From assembly GCA_029239415.1 (NCBI GenBank), contig JAQZAY010000003.1, forward strand, positions 1 to 41,746: DNA of 41,746 bases. The letters are read 5' to 3'. Under the pieces are notes generated by a model. The model did not search any database and had not been told where the DNA came from. It was given only the letters and a program-made list of their open reading frames with translations. Source of the DNA: Pseudomonas sp. GTDB lineage: Bacteria; Pseudomonadota; Gammaproteobacteria; Pseudomonadales; Pseudomonadaceae. The position numbers were made by a program, and so were the translations under genes. Each line of letters starts with the position of its first letter. Position 1 is the stretch's first letter. Of this stretch, positions 8,392-17,478 are shown piece after piece.

Positions 8392-8501
8392 TGTGGGAGC
8401 TGGCTTGCCAGCGAAGAGGCCGCTGCGGTAGACAGATAGAGGTTCGATAGAAGCGCCAATCCTCGCTGCCAGGTCCATTCGCTGGCAAGCCAGCTCCCAC
8501 A
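8392..8501. repeat. REP doublet (inverted pair) between phaF and phaD
   Basis: Positions 8392-8415 and 8478-8501 are perfect 24-bp reverse complements beginning TGTGGGAGCTGGCTTGCC, separated by 62 bp. This is the Pseudomonas REP signature (GTGGGAGC..GGCTTGCCAGCGAA) in a head-to-head REPIN-like arrangement. It sits between two converging operons and can fold into a long hairpin in either transcript, so it probably also works as a bidirectional 3' end. Confidence 0.85.
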
Positions 8502-8512
8502 TGGGATGCGCC

Positions 8513-9136
8513 TTACCCCTCCAGATACCTCACCGCCATCTCCTGCGCCGCCTGGCGCGAGGGCTGTCGCAAATGCGGCGCCACCAGCATCATCACCTGG
8601 TACACCACCACCCCCACCTCGCCCCGCCGGGCCAGCACGCGCTGGTAATCCAGCGAGAACAGCAGCGTCAAGGTGATCTGCTCGACCAGTTGCCCCAAGG
8701 CCTGGGTGCCACTGTGCACCTGGCCTTGCGCCTTGAGGCTGGCGAGCAGCGAGGCCAGGGTCCGCTTGACGGCATTGATCAGGCTGCGCATGCCACGGGC
8801 CAGCTTGGGCAGGCGCCCCATGAGGTTCGACAGGTCCTGGAACAGGAACTGGTACTGGGCCATTCGCTCGGCGATCAGGTGCAGGAACAACCAGTAGTCC
8901 TCGGCATCCAGGCGTACGTCCATGGGCGGATCGAGCAGCGGCAGCAATGTCTCCTCGAAGCGCTGGAACAGGCCCAGCACCACCGGCTCCTTGCCATGGA
9001 AGTGGTAGTACAGGTTGCCTGGGCTGATCCCCAGCTCGCTGGCGATCTCCAGGGTCGAGACATTGGGCTCGCCCTGCTGGTTGAACAGGTGCAGCGCACA
9101 ATCGAGGATACGCTCGCGGGTCTTTATCCGGGTCAT
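8513..9136 (-). CDS. phaD: TetR-family regulator of PHA genes PhaD
   Basis: PhaD activates phaC1 and phaI transcription in P. putida and responds to a fatty-acid-derived metabolite. The 207-residue protein has a TetR N-terminus, TRERILDCALHLFNQQG, then the helix-turn-helix STLEIASELGISPGNLYYHF (residues ~27-46), and a helical effector domain. Its start is 4 bp after the phaC2 stop, so it is the last gene of phaC1-phaZ-phaC2-phaD. Naming rests on TetR features plus this position. Confidence 0.93.
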   Translation of the reverse strand: MTRIKTRERILDCALHLFNQQGEPNVSTLEIASELGISPGNLYYHFHGKEPVVLGLFQRFEETLLPLLDPPMDVRLDAEDYWLFLHLIAERMAQYQFLFQDLSNLMGRLPKLARGMRSLINAVKRTLASLLASLKAQGQVHSGTQALGQLVEQITLTLLFSLDYQRVLARRGEVGVVVYQVMMLVAPHLRQPSRQAAQEMAVRYLEG

Positions 9137-9140
9137 GCGC

Positions 9141-10811
9141 TCAGCGGGCCATCACATAGGTGCCGGGCGCGGCGTCCATGGGCGGATACACCTTGTTGCC
9201 CAGTTCGCCGCGCGCCTCCTTCAAGCTGCCAGAGCGCTGGCTGATCCATTCCAGCCATAGCGGCCACCAGCTGCCCTCGGTGCGCTTGGCCTCATGGAAC
9301 CAGGCGCGCGGGTCGCTGGACAGCCGTGGGTTGTCCAGATAGAAGGCCTTGGGGTTGCCAGGCGGGTTGATGATGCTCTGGATATGGCCACTGTTGGCCA
9401 GCACGAAACGGCGATTGCCTCCCAGCAAGAGGGCCGAACGGTATACCGCGTCCCACGGGGTGATATGGTCGTTGCTGCCCGCCACGGTGAAGGTGTCGAG
9501 GTCGACCTGCTGCAGGTCGATGGAAGTGCCGCAGACTTCCAGGCCGGTCGGGTGGGTCAGTGGGTTGTGCTTGAAGAAGTCCAGCAGATCGCCATGCAGG
9601 GCCGCGGGCAGGCGCGTGTGGTCGGCGTTCCAGTAGAGGATGTCGAAGGCCGGTGGCGTCTTGCCAAGCAGGTAGTTGTTGATCCAGTAGTGCCAGATCA
9701 GGTCGTTGGGCCGCATCCAGGCGAAGATTCGTGCCATCTCGCTGCCGTCGAGTACCCCGCGCTGGTACGAGCGGCGCTTGGCTGCCTCGACCGTCTGCTC
9801 GTCGGCGAACAGGCTGGCAGGGCTCTCGAACTGGCTATCGAGCAGGCTTACCAGGTAGGTGGCGCTGCGCACCCGGCGCAACTGGTGCTTGGCCCGCAGA
9901 TGCCCTTGCAGGGCCGCCATGATCAGGCCGCCGGCGCAGGCGCCCAGCAGGTTCGGGTCGCGACTGCCGGTGATGCTCCGGCAGGCGTTGAGGGCTTCCT
10001 CGAGAGCCTGCACGTAGCTGGACAAACCCCACTCGCGATGGCGTGGATCAGGATTGCGCCAACTGACCATGAACACCTGCAGGTTGTTCTTGAGCATGTA
10101 CTGTACATAGCTATTGGCCGGTCTCAGGTCGAAGACGTAGTACTTGTTGATCTGCGGCGGTATCACGATCAGCGGCCGGGCGTAGTGTTTCTCGCTCATC
10201 GGCCGATACTGGATCAGCTCCAGCAGATCATTGCGAAACACTACGGCGCCTGGGGTCGTGGCCAGGTTTTCACCCACCTTGAACGCGTCCCGATCGACCT
10301 GCCTGGGCAGGCCGTCGTTGTGCCGCAAGTCGTCGAGCAAATGGCCCAGGCCACGCACCAGGCTCATCCCGCCGGTGTCGAACAGCTCCTTGATCGCCAA
10401 TGGATTGAGCAATGAGTTGCTCGGCGCCAGGGCGTCGTTGAGCAGGTTGACCACGAACTGCGCGCGGACACGGTCGTCAGGCGACAGCTGGCTTTGCTCG
10501 ATCCACAGGCGGCTCTGCTTCTGCCAGGCCAGGTACGCTTGCAGGCCGCGGCGGTAGAACGGGTTCTGGCTCCAGGTCGGATCCTGGAAACGATTGTCAC
10601 GGGCATGCGGCTGGTGGGGCGTGTCGCCGAGCATTACCCGGCCCAGCTGGCCGCCCAGGGCAAGCATGTGCCGGGCAGTGTGCAGGGGATTGAGCAGCCC
10701 ATGGCGGCCAACCTGGCGCAGGGTCGAGATCAGGTCGCGTCCACGCAGCCCGGTGACCGCGCTTTGCATGTTCAGTGTCGTGGCAGGGTCTTTCGCCGGT
10801 CTATCGTTCAT
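9141..10811 (-). CDS. phaC2: Class II PHA synthase PhaC2
   Basis: PhaC2 polymerises medium-chain (R)-3-hydroxyacyl-CoA into PHA at the granule surface. The 556-residue protein carries the synthase lipase-like box LLGACAGG with nucleophile Cys292, then VAGSNDHITPW (Asp) and NSGHIQSIINPPGNPK (His) for the triad. Other family landmarks are FQDPTWSQNPFYRR, LIVIPPQINKYYVFDL and MVSWRNPD. It is parallel to and clearly paralogous with PhaC1 (559 residues), with a shorter N-terminus. It follows phaZ by ~50 bp and precedes phaD by 4 bp. Confidence 0.96.
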   Translation of the reverse strand: MNDRPAKDPATTLNMQSAVTGLRGRDLISTLRQVGRHGLLNPLHTARHMLALGGQLGRVMLGDTPHQPHARDNRFQDPTWSQNPFYRRGLQAYLAWQKQSRLWIEQSQLSPDDRVRAQFVVNLLNDALAPSNSLLNPLAIKELFDTGGMSLVRGLGHLLDDLRHNDGLPRQVDRDAFKVGENLATTPGAVVFRNDLLELIQYRPMSEKHYARPLIVIPPQINKYYVFDLRPANSYVQYMLKNNLQVFMVSWRNPDPRHREWGLSSYVQALEEALNACRSITGSRDPNLLGACAGGLIMAALQGHLRAKHQLRRVRSATYLVSLLDSQFESPASLFADEQTVEAAKRRSYQRGVLDGSEMARIFAWMRPNDLIWHYWINNYLLGKTPPAFDILYWNADHTRLPAALHGDLLDFFKHNPLTHPTGLEVCGTSIDLQQVDLDTFTVAGSNDHITPWDAVYRSALLLGGNRRFVLANSGHIQSIINPPGNPKAFYLDNPRLSSDPRAWFHEAKRTEGSWWPLWLEWISQRSGSLKEARGELGNKVYPPMDAAPGTYVMAR

Positions 10812-10859
10812 CGGGCAACACTCCCTGGCAGGCCTTTCCTCGAACAGGCCGATACGCCA

Positions 10860-11711
10860 TCAACCACCCGTGGCAGGCCGTGGGTGCATGACCGCGCGTT
10901 GGCGCTCTTGCTGGAGGAACTTCATGATGATCGGGGCGACGGCTTCGGCCCGGGTGATCAGGAACAGGTGGCCGTCGTCGATTATGTGTAGCTGGGCATT
11001 GGGAATTCGCCAGGCCAGCAGGCGCATGTTGACCAGCGGGATCAGCGGGTCGTCGTCGCCGGCCAGCACCAGTGTCGGCTGGTGGATCTTGTGCAGCCAG
11101 TGGATGCTGGTCCAGCCCAGGCCCGCGAACAGCTGCCAGTAGTAGCCCAGCTTGCCCCCGGAACGCACCTTGGCCGCGTGGGACAAGGCCAGGTCCGGGT
11201 TGCGGCGAAAGCCGCCGCCGTAGATCTCTGGCGCGATGCGGATCACATGCGAGGGCTGCACGTAGCGTCGGGGGCTTGCCATCATCCACAGCACCCGGGG
11301 CTTGCCCGGTACCATGAAGGCACCGGCCGCTGTGGCGGCCAGTACCAGCTTGCGGCAGCGTTCGGGGTAGTCGAAGGCGAACTGCTGGGCCAGCGCGCCG
11401 CCCCAGGACACGCCGATGACATTGACCTGCCCGTAGTCAAGGTAGTCGAGCATCCGCGCGGTCAGCTTGGCCAGGCCAGGAAAGCGGTAGGGTTGCCTGG
11501 GCGTGGAGGAGCCGCCGACGCCAGGAACGTCGAAGGCGATCACCTCCAGGTCTGGGTCGAGCGCTTCGATGAAGGGGTAGACCAGCTCCAGGTTGGCACC
11601 GATGCCATTGAAGATCAGCAAGGGCGTCAGGTGCGGCTTGCCGGGGCGGACAGCGGTGCGGATGGACTGGCCATCCAGCTCGACGGTCCTGAGGATGTAC
11701 GGATGCGGCAT
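10860..11711 (-). CDS. phaZ: Intracellular PHA depolymerase PhaZ
   Basis: PhaZ is the granule-bound alpha/beta hydrolase that releases 3-hydroxyacids from medium-chain-length PHA. With the ATG at MPHPYILRTVELDG the protein is 283 residues, the normal PhaZ length; an in-frame start 19 codons upstream enters the phaC1-phaZ intergenic hairpin and is unlikely. Motifs: IFNGIGANLELV (oxyanion region), nucleophile elbow GVSWGG with Ser102, LAGDDDPLIPL (Asp) and DDGHLF (His). It lies between the two synthases, the standard class II order. Confidence 0.96.
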   Translation of the reverse strand: MPHPYILRTVELDGQSIRTAVRPGKPHLTPLLIFNGIGANLELVYPFIEALDPDLEVIAFDVPGVGGSSTPRQPYRFPGLAKLTARMLDYLDYGQVNVIGVSWGGALAQQFAFDYPERCRKLVLAATAAGAFMVPGKPRVLWMMASPRRYVQPSHVIRIAPEIYGGGFRRNPDLALSHAAKVRSGGKLGYYWQLFAGLGWTSIHWLHKIHQPTLVLAGDDDPLIPLVNMRLLAWRIPNAQLHIIDDGHLFLITRAEAVAPIIMKFLQQERQRAVMHPRPATGG

Positions 11712-11737
11712 GCGCGAAACCCTGTGGTGAATAAATC

Positions 11738-11761
11738 GCCGTGGGGCTGGGCCACCACGGC
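11738..11761 (-). terminator. Hairpin between phaC1 and phaZ
   Basis: GCCGTGG and CCACGGC form a 7-bp stem with a 10-base loop about 8 bases after the phaC1 stop; the minus strand then runs GATTTATT. It could attenuate phaZ expression relative to phaC1. The U content is low, so termination is likely partial. Confidence 0.5.
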
Positions 11762-11768
11762 CTGACAC

Positions 11769-13448
11769 TCAACGCTCGTGAACGTAAGTCCCCGGTGCGG
11801 CCTCCCCGGCTGCGTAGGTGCGATTGCCCAGGCGCGTCGGCGCTTTCTTCATGTCGCCCGCGCGCGCGCCGAGCCAGGCCTGCCAGTGCAGCCACCAGGA
11901 GTCGGTATGCTTGATGGCGCTTTCCTGCCAGGCCAGCGGGTCGGCAGGCTGCTCGGTGCCCGTCATGTAGCGGCCCTTGGGATTGCCGGGCGGGTTGAGG
12001 ATGCTCTGGATATGGCCGCTGTTGGACAGCACGAACTCGACATTGCCGCCGAACAGGTGCGCCGAGCGGTAGCAGGATTGCCAGGGCGTGATGTGGTCCG
12101 CGGTGCCGGCCACGCTGTAGATGTCGCAGGTGACGTTCTTCAGGTCGATGGAAGTGCCGCTGACTTCCAGGCCATGGGGGCGGATCAGCGGATTGTTCCT
12201 GAACATCTCGATCAGGTCGCCGTGAAAGGCGGCCGGCAGGCGCGTGGTGTCGTTGTTCCAGAACAGGATGTCGAACACTGGCGGCTCGTTGCCAAGCAGG
12301 TAGTTGTTGACCCAGTAGTTCCAGATCAGGTCGTTGGGACGCATCCAGGCGAACACCTTGGCCATCTCGCTGCCTTCGAGCACGCCGGCCTGGTAGGAAT
12401 GGCGCTTGGCTGCCTCCAGGGTCTGCTCGTCGACGAACAGCGCGACCTGGGTATCGATCGTCGTATCGAGCACGCTGACCAGCAAGGTCAGGGCGTTCAC
12501 CTTGCTCTGGCCCAGTGCCGCGTAGTGCCCGACCAGCGCGGTACAGGTGATGCCGCCCGAGCAGGCGCCGAGCATGTTCAGGTCCTTGCTGCCGGTGATC
12601 GAGAGCACGGCGTCGACCGCTTCCTTGAGCGCATCGATGTAGGTCGACAGGCCCCATTCGCGTTCTGTCTTGGTCGGGTTGCGCCAGCTGATCATGAAGG
12701 TCTGCTGGTTCGAGCGCAGGCAGAACCGCGCCAGGCTCTTTTCAGGACTCAGGTCGAATACATAGAACTTGTTGATCTGCGGCGGCACCACCAGCAGCGG
12801 GCGCTGATGCACCTGCTCGGTGATGGGCCGGTACTGGATCAGCTCCAGCACATCGTTGCGGTAGACCACGGCGCCTTCGCTGGTGCCCAGGTTCTTGCCG
12901 ACCTCGAAGGCATCCATGTTGACCTGGCTGGGCATGCCGCCGTTGTTGACCACGTCCTTGGCCAGGTTGGACAGGCCATCGAGCAGGCTCTTGCCGCCAG
13001 TCTCGAAGAAGCGCTTGACCGCTGCCGGGTTGGCCGCGCCATTGGTCGGCGCCATGGCCTCGGTCACCAGGTTGATGACGAAATGACCACGCTTGATGTC
13101 CTGCTCGGAAAGGTCGCTGCTGCCGATCCAGTCGTGCAGCTCCTTGCGCCAGGCCAGGTAGGTCTGCAGGTACCGGCGGTACATCGGGTTCTGGCTCCAG
13201 GCCGGATCGTTGAAGCGACGGTCGTCGCTCTCTGGCGCCAGGGCCGACTTGCCCAGCAGCACGTTCTTCAGTTCAAGACCGAAATGCGCCACATGCTTGG
13301 CGCTGTGCAGTGGTTGGCGAATCGTCTGACGCAGCAAAGTGCGCGCCGAACTCAGCAGATCCTTGCGACGGATGCCGATGATCGGGTTCAGGCCAAGGGT
13401 ATTCTCCGAAGCCTGGCGCTGCAGCTCATCGTTGTTCTTGTTGCTCAT
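11769..13448 (-). CDS. phaC1: Class II PHA synthase PhaC1
   Basis: PhaC1 is the main medium-chain-length PHA polymerase and first gene of the operon. The 559-residue length is that of P. putida synthases. The catalytic triad is readable at family positions: Cys296 in LGACSGG, Asp451 in VAGTADHITPW, His479 in NSGHIQSILNPPGNPKG. The N-terminal region (SARTLLRQTIRQPLHSAKHVAHFG) and FNDPAWSQNPMYRRYLQTY are typical. A 220-bp gap separates it from the DUF971 gene upstream and should hold its promoter; I see only an imperfect sigma-54-like match there. Confidence 0.97.
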   Translation of the reverse strand: MSNKNNDELQRQASENTLGLNPIIGIRRKDLLSSARTLLRQTIRQPLHSAKHVAHFGLELKNVLLGKSALAPESDDRRFNDPAWSQNPMYRRYLQTYLAWRKELHDWIGSSDLSEQDIKRGHFVINLVTEAMAPTNGAANPAAVKRFFETGGKSLLDGLSNLAKDVVNNGGMPSQVNMDAFEVGKNLGTSEGAVVYRNDVLELIQYRPITEQVHQRPLLVVPPQINKFYVFDLSPEKSLARFCLRSNQQTFMISWRNPTKTEREWGLSTYIDALKEAVDAVLSITGSKDLNMLGACSGGITCTALVGHYAALGQSKVNALTLLVSVLDTTIDTQVALFVDEQTLEAAKRHSYQAGVLEGSEMAKVFAWMRPNDLIWNYWVNNYLLGNEPPVFDILFWNNDTTRLPAAFHGDLIEMFRNNPLIRPHGLEVSGTSIDLKNVTCDIYSVAGTADHITPWQSCYRSAHLFGGNVEFVLSNSGHIQSILNPPGNPKGRYMTGTEQPADPLAWQESAIKHTDSWWLHWQAWLGARAGDMKKAPTRLGNRTYAAGEAAPGTYVHER

Positions 13449-13536
13449 CTACGACGCTCCGTTGTCCTGAGACGCGTACCGGCGCTGTGCGAGGCGACAC
13501 AGGCGCAAGCCCGGCATGCTGCTCGGGTGACCAAGA

Positions 13537-13552
13537 TACAGTGAACCTGCCA
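13537..13552 (-). promoter_or_regulatory. Weak sigma-54-like element upstream of phaC1
   Basis: Minus strand TGGCAGG-TTCA-CTGTA against the consensus TGGCACG-N4-TTGCA: the -24 box matches 6 of 7, but the -12 has GT in place of GC. About 90 bp upstream of phaC1. Sigma-54 promoters have been proposed for Pseudomonas phaC1, so it is noted, with low confidence. Confidence 0.2.
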
Positions 13553-13668
13553 GCAGCATTGGTTACCCGACTTTCATGTAATGCGCAAGACAGCCAGTCA
13601 TTGGCGGCCTGCAGGACATTCAAGCAGATGCGGATGGAAAATGCGCGATGTCCCTGGCAAACCTTGTC

Positions 13669-14046
13669 TTAGAGCATCAGCTTGACGGCCGACTCCGAAG
13701 GATCGCGCGACTTGCCGGCCTTGTGCAATTCGTCGAGATAGTCGTCCCACAGCGATTGCTGGCGCAGGCACAGTTGCTCGAGGTATTCCCAGGTGAACAG
13801 GCCGCTGTCATGGCCGTCGTCGAAGATCAGTTTCAGCGCGTATTGCCCGGCAGGTTCCACGCCGACCAGGCCCACGCCGAGCTTGCCGAACTGCAGGATG
13901 GGCTTGCCGTGGCCCTGGACCTCGGCGGAGGGGGAGTGTACCCGCAGGAACTCGGCGGGCAGCTCATAGGATTCGCCTGGGCCGTAGGTGAGGCGCAGGG
14001 TCCTTGAGGGTTTGTGCAGGTTGATTGCGGTAGGGAGTCTGGGCAT
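13669..14046 (-). CDS. DUF971 (gamma-butyrobetaine hydroxylase-like N-terminal domain) protein
   Basis: A 125-residue single-domain protein of the DUF971 family: INLHKPSRTLRLTYGPGESYELPAEFLRVHSPSAE at the N-terminus (in segments), then VGVEPAGQYALKLIFDDGHDSGLFTWEYL. The family is linked with Fe-S cluster or metal handling elsewhere; no catalytic residues or cysteine cluster stand out here and I give no specific function. The position directly after hslVU is conserved in pseudomonads. It follows hslU by ~50 bp containing a GC hairpin. Confidence 0.85.
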   Translation of the reverse strand: MPRLPTAINLHKPSRTLRLTYGPGESYELPAEFLRVHSPSAEVQGHGKPILQFGKLGVGLVGVEPAGQYALKLIFDDGHDSGLFTWEYLEQLCLRQQSLWDDYLDELHKAGKSRDPSESAVKLML

Positions 14047-14071
14047 GGCTTGCGGGTCTCGGCAGATAGAA

Positions 14072-14090
14072 GGGGCCGCAAGGCGGCCCC
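14072..14090 (-). terminator. Hairpin after hslU
   Basis: GGGGCCGC and GCGGCCCC form a perfect 8-bp stem with a 3-base loop, 8 bp past the hslU stop. On the minus strand TTCTATCT follows, a poor U-tract. Probably an intrinsic terminator with some read-through to the DUF971 gene. Confidence 0.6.
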
Positions 14091-14097
14091 GTACGAT

Positions 14098-15441
<1,344 letters not shown>

Positions 15442-15482
15442 GATTTTGTTGGTCCTCGGACGCAGTGGGTCAGCGTGGAAAA

Positions 15483-15503
15483 GCCCGGCCGTCGGGGCCG
15501 GGC
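15483..15503 (-). terminator. Hairpin with short U-run between hslV and hslU
   Basis: GCCCGGCC and GGCCGGGC form an 8-bp all-GC stem with a 5-base loop; on the minus strand TTTT follows directly. It looks like an intrinsic terminator placed inside the operon, so it may attenuate hslU relative to hslV. Confidence 0.6.
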
Positions 15504-15517
15504 GCCAGAACAGCTGA

Positions 15518-16048
15518 TCACTCGGCCAGGTCCTGCTCCTCGATGGTCAGGTTGTGGTTGGTGAATACGCAGATGTCACCGGCGATCTTGAGGGCGGTCT
15601 CGGCGATCTCGCGGGCCGACAGGTCGGTCTTGTCCAGCAGGGCGCGCGCGGCCGCCTGGGCAAAGGCACCACCGGAACCCATGGCGATCAGGCCGTCCTC
15701 GGGCTCGACCACGTCGCCGTTGCCGGTGATGATCAGCGACGCGTCCTTGTTGGCCACGGCCAGCATCGCTTCGAGGCGGCTCAGGGAGCGGTCGGTACGC
15801 CACTCCTTGGCAAGCTCGACAGCGGCGCGGACCAGATGGCCCTGGTGCTTCTCCAGCTGGCCTTCGAAGCGCTCGAACAGGGTGAAGGCATCGGCGGTGG
15901 CACCGGCGAAGCCTGCGATGACCTGGCCGTGGTACAGGCGACGGACTTTCTTGGCGTTGCCTTTCATCACGGTGTTGCCGAGGGAAACCTGGCCGTCGCC
16001 GCCCATGACGACTTTGCCGTGGCGGCGTACTGAAACGATGGTGGTCAA
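15518..16048 (-). CDS. hslV: HslV, proteolytic subunit of the HslUV protease
   Basis: HslV is the proteasome-like threonine peptidase. The 176-residue protein starts with TTG and reads [20 protein letters not shown]; removal of Met exposes the catalytic Thr1. [16 protein letters not shown] and the [17 protein letters not shown] segment are family-typical, as is the [15 protein letters not shown] block. TTG at 16048 is the only start that leaves Thr as residue 2; a GGAGA site lies a few bases upstream. A heat-shock promoter sits ~45-75 bp upstream, and hslU follows. Confidence 0.97.
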   Translation of the reverse strand: MTTIVSVRRHGKVVMGGDGQVSLGNTVMKGNAKKVRRLYHGQVIAGFAGATADAFTLFERFEGQLEKHQGHLVRAAVELAKEWRTDRSLSRLEAMLAVANKDASLIITGNGDVVEPEDGLIAMGSGGAFAQAAARALLDKTDLSAREIAETALKIAGDICVFTNHNLTIEEQDLAE

Positions 16049-16093
16049 GGGAGAGTCTCCACGCAGCGGGGCGAAAATGCCTGATGCAGACTC

Positions 16094-16122
16094 ATATGGG
16101 GGAGGGGGGGAAGGATTTCAAC
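16094..16122 (-). promoter_or_regulatory. Sigma-32 heat-shock promoter of hslVU
   Basis: On the minus strand GTTGAAA (6/7 to CTTGAAA) is followed after 14 bases by CCCCATAT, an exact match to the CCCCATNT -10. The spacer is almost wholly pyrimidine, including a C7 tract. The -10 is 45 bp from the hslV start. Confidence 0.8.
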
Positions 16123-16151
16123 TGTTGGGGGTGACAGGTGGATTGGTGGTG

Positions 16152-16197
16152 CCCTTTTCGCTGCGGCTTGTCGGAGCGCCGAACCGCAGCGAAAGAA
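16152..16197. repeat. Palindromic element downstream of pyrC'
   Basis: TTTTCGCTGCGG and CCGCAGCGAAA are inverted arms (11 bp) around a loop that includes GTCGGAGCGCCGAACCGC, the same 18-base core as at 2790-2807. It sits ~10 bp past the pyrC' stop and may end the pyr transcript, but no U-run follows on the minus strand. Confidence 0.55.
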
Positions 16198-16206
16198 GCG
16201 ACGCGG

Positions 16207-17478
16207 CTACTGCTGGTGACAGATATGCCCATCCACCAAGGTGTACCGCACCGCGCTCGGCAGGCAGTGCCCGATGAACGGGCAATTGTCGCCGCGTGAA
16301 TACCACTGCTCGCCGGCCACGGTGGATGCCTGTGGGTCGAACAGCACAAGGTCAGCCGCACCGCCCACCTTCAGCTCGCCGGCTGGCAGGCGCATTGCCG
16401 CGGCCGGGCCGCTGGAAAGGCGCGCCAGCAGGGTCGGCAGGTCGAGCAGGCCGTCCTCGACCAGGGTCATGGCCAGCGGCAGCAACAGTTCGACGCTGCT
16501 GATCCCGGGCTCGGTGGCGCCGAAAGGGGCAAGCTTGGCATCGCGCTCGTGGGGCTGGTGATGGCTGGAAATCGCCTGGATCACACCGGATTTCACCGCC
16601 TCGCGCAGGCCATCGCGGTCGACCTGGGTGCGCAGGGGGGGCTGCACGTGGTACAGGCTGGAAAAGTCGCGCAGGGCCTCGTCGGTGAGGATCAACTGGT
16701 ACAGGGCGACGTCGGCGGTCACCGGCAGGCCGAGCGCCTGGGCCTGGGCAATCAGGCGGGCGCCGCGGGCGCTGGTCAGCTGGCTGAAGTGCGCGCGCAC
16801 GCCGGTCTGCTCGACCAGCAGCAGGTTGCGCGCCAGGGCGACCGTCTCGGCGGTTTCGGGAATGCCCGGCAAGCCCAGGAAGCTTGCCATCGGGCCTTCG
16901 TGGGCCAGGCCACCCTGGGCCAGGTCGCGGTCCTGGGAATGAAACACCACGGTCAGGTCGAACGTGGCGGCATATTCCAGGGCGCGGGCCAGGGTACGGT
17001 TGTTGCCGATGCTGTTCAGGCCATTGCCGAAGGCCACGCAGCCGGTGTCGCGCAGGGCGACCAGCTCGGCCAGTTGCTCGCCTTCGAGCCCCTTGGTCAG
17101 GGCGCCGATCGGGTAGACCTTGCTATGTCCGGCTTCGCGGGCGCGGTCGAGGATCAATTCGGCCACGGCCGAGGTGTCGAGCACCGGGCGGGTCTGCGGC
17201 GGACAGCACAGGCTGGTCACGCCACCGGCGGCCGCGGCGCGGGTCTCGCTGGCGATGTTGCCCTTGCGGCTGTAGCCAGGCTCGCGCAGGGCCACGTCGA
17301 GGTCGACCAGGCCGGGCGCGGCCACCAGGCCATTGGCGTCGAGGGTGCGGCCGGCGCTGAAGCCGGCCGGGGCGGCGCCGATGGCAATGACCTTGCCGCC
17401 ATCGAGGTGCAGGTCGGTGACCTGGTCGAGGCCGCTGACAGGATCGATGACCCGGGCGCCAAGAATACTGATGCTCAC
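16207..17478 (-). CDS. pyrC': PyrC', inactive dihydroorotase-like subunit of aspartate transcarbamoylase
   Basis: This is a 423-residue dihydroorotase homologue whose catalytic residues are lost. Active enzymes have DxHVHLREPG; here the segment is [13 protein letters not shown], so the two metal His are Asp61 and Ala63. The usual catalytic Asp motif (TDHAPH) reads SSHHQPH. In P. putida such a pseudo-dihydroorotase is known to be required for assembly of the PyrB dodecamer and is not an enzyme. It starts with GTG overlapping the pyrB stop by 4 bp, as expected for a subunit made in step with PyrB. A separate active pyrC must lie elsewhere in the genome. Confidence 0.92.
   Translation of the reverse strand: MSISILGARVIDPVSGLDQVTDLHLDGGKVIAIGAAPAGFSAGRTLDANGLVAAPGLVDLDVALREPGYSRKGNIASETRAAAAGGVTSLCCPPQTRPVLDTSAVAELILDRAREAGHSKVYPIGALTKGLEGEQLAELVALRDTGCVAFGNGLNSIGNNRTLARALEYAATFDLTVVFHSQDRDLAQGGLAHEGPMASFLGLPGIPETAETVALARNLLLVEQTGVRAHFSQLTSARGARLIAQAQALGLPVTADVALYQLILTDEALRDFSSLYHVQPPLRTQVDRDGLREAVKSGVIQAISSHHQPHERDAKLAPFGATEPGISSVELLLPLAMTLVEDGLLDLPTLLARLSSGPAAAMRLPAGELKVGGAADLVLFDPQASTVAGEQWYSRGDNCPFIGHCLPSAVRYTLVDGHICHQQ

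Noticed and set aside
7509..9101. Minus-strand open frame opposite phaF extending over phaD
   Set aside because: It is out of frame with phaD and antisense to phaF; long only because of the GC-rich Ala/Lys repeats.
11778..13544. Plus-strand open frame of 588 codons opposite phaC1
   Set aside because: Shadow of phaC1, which has an intact catalytic triad; no promoter or family motif on the plus strand.
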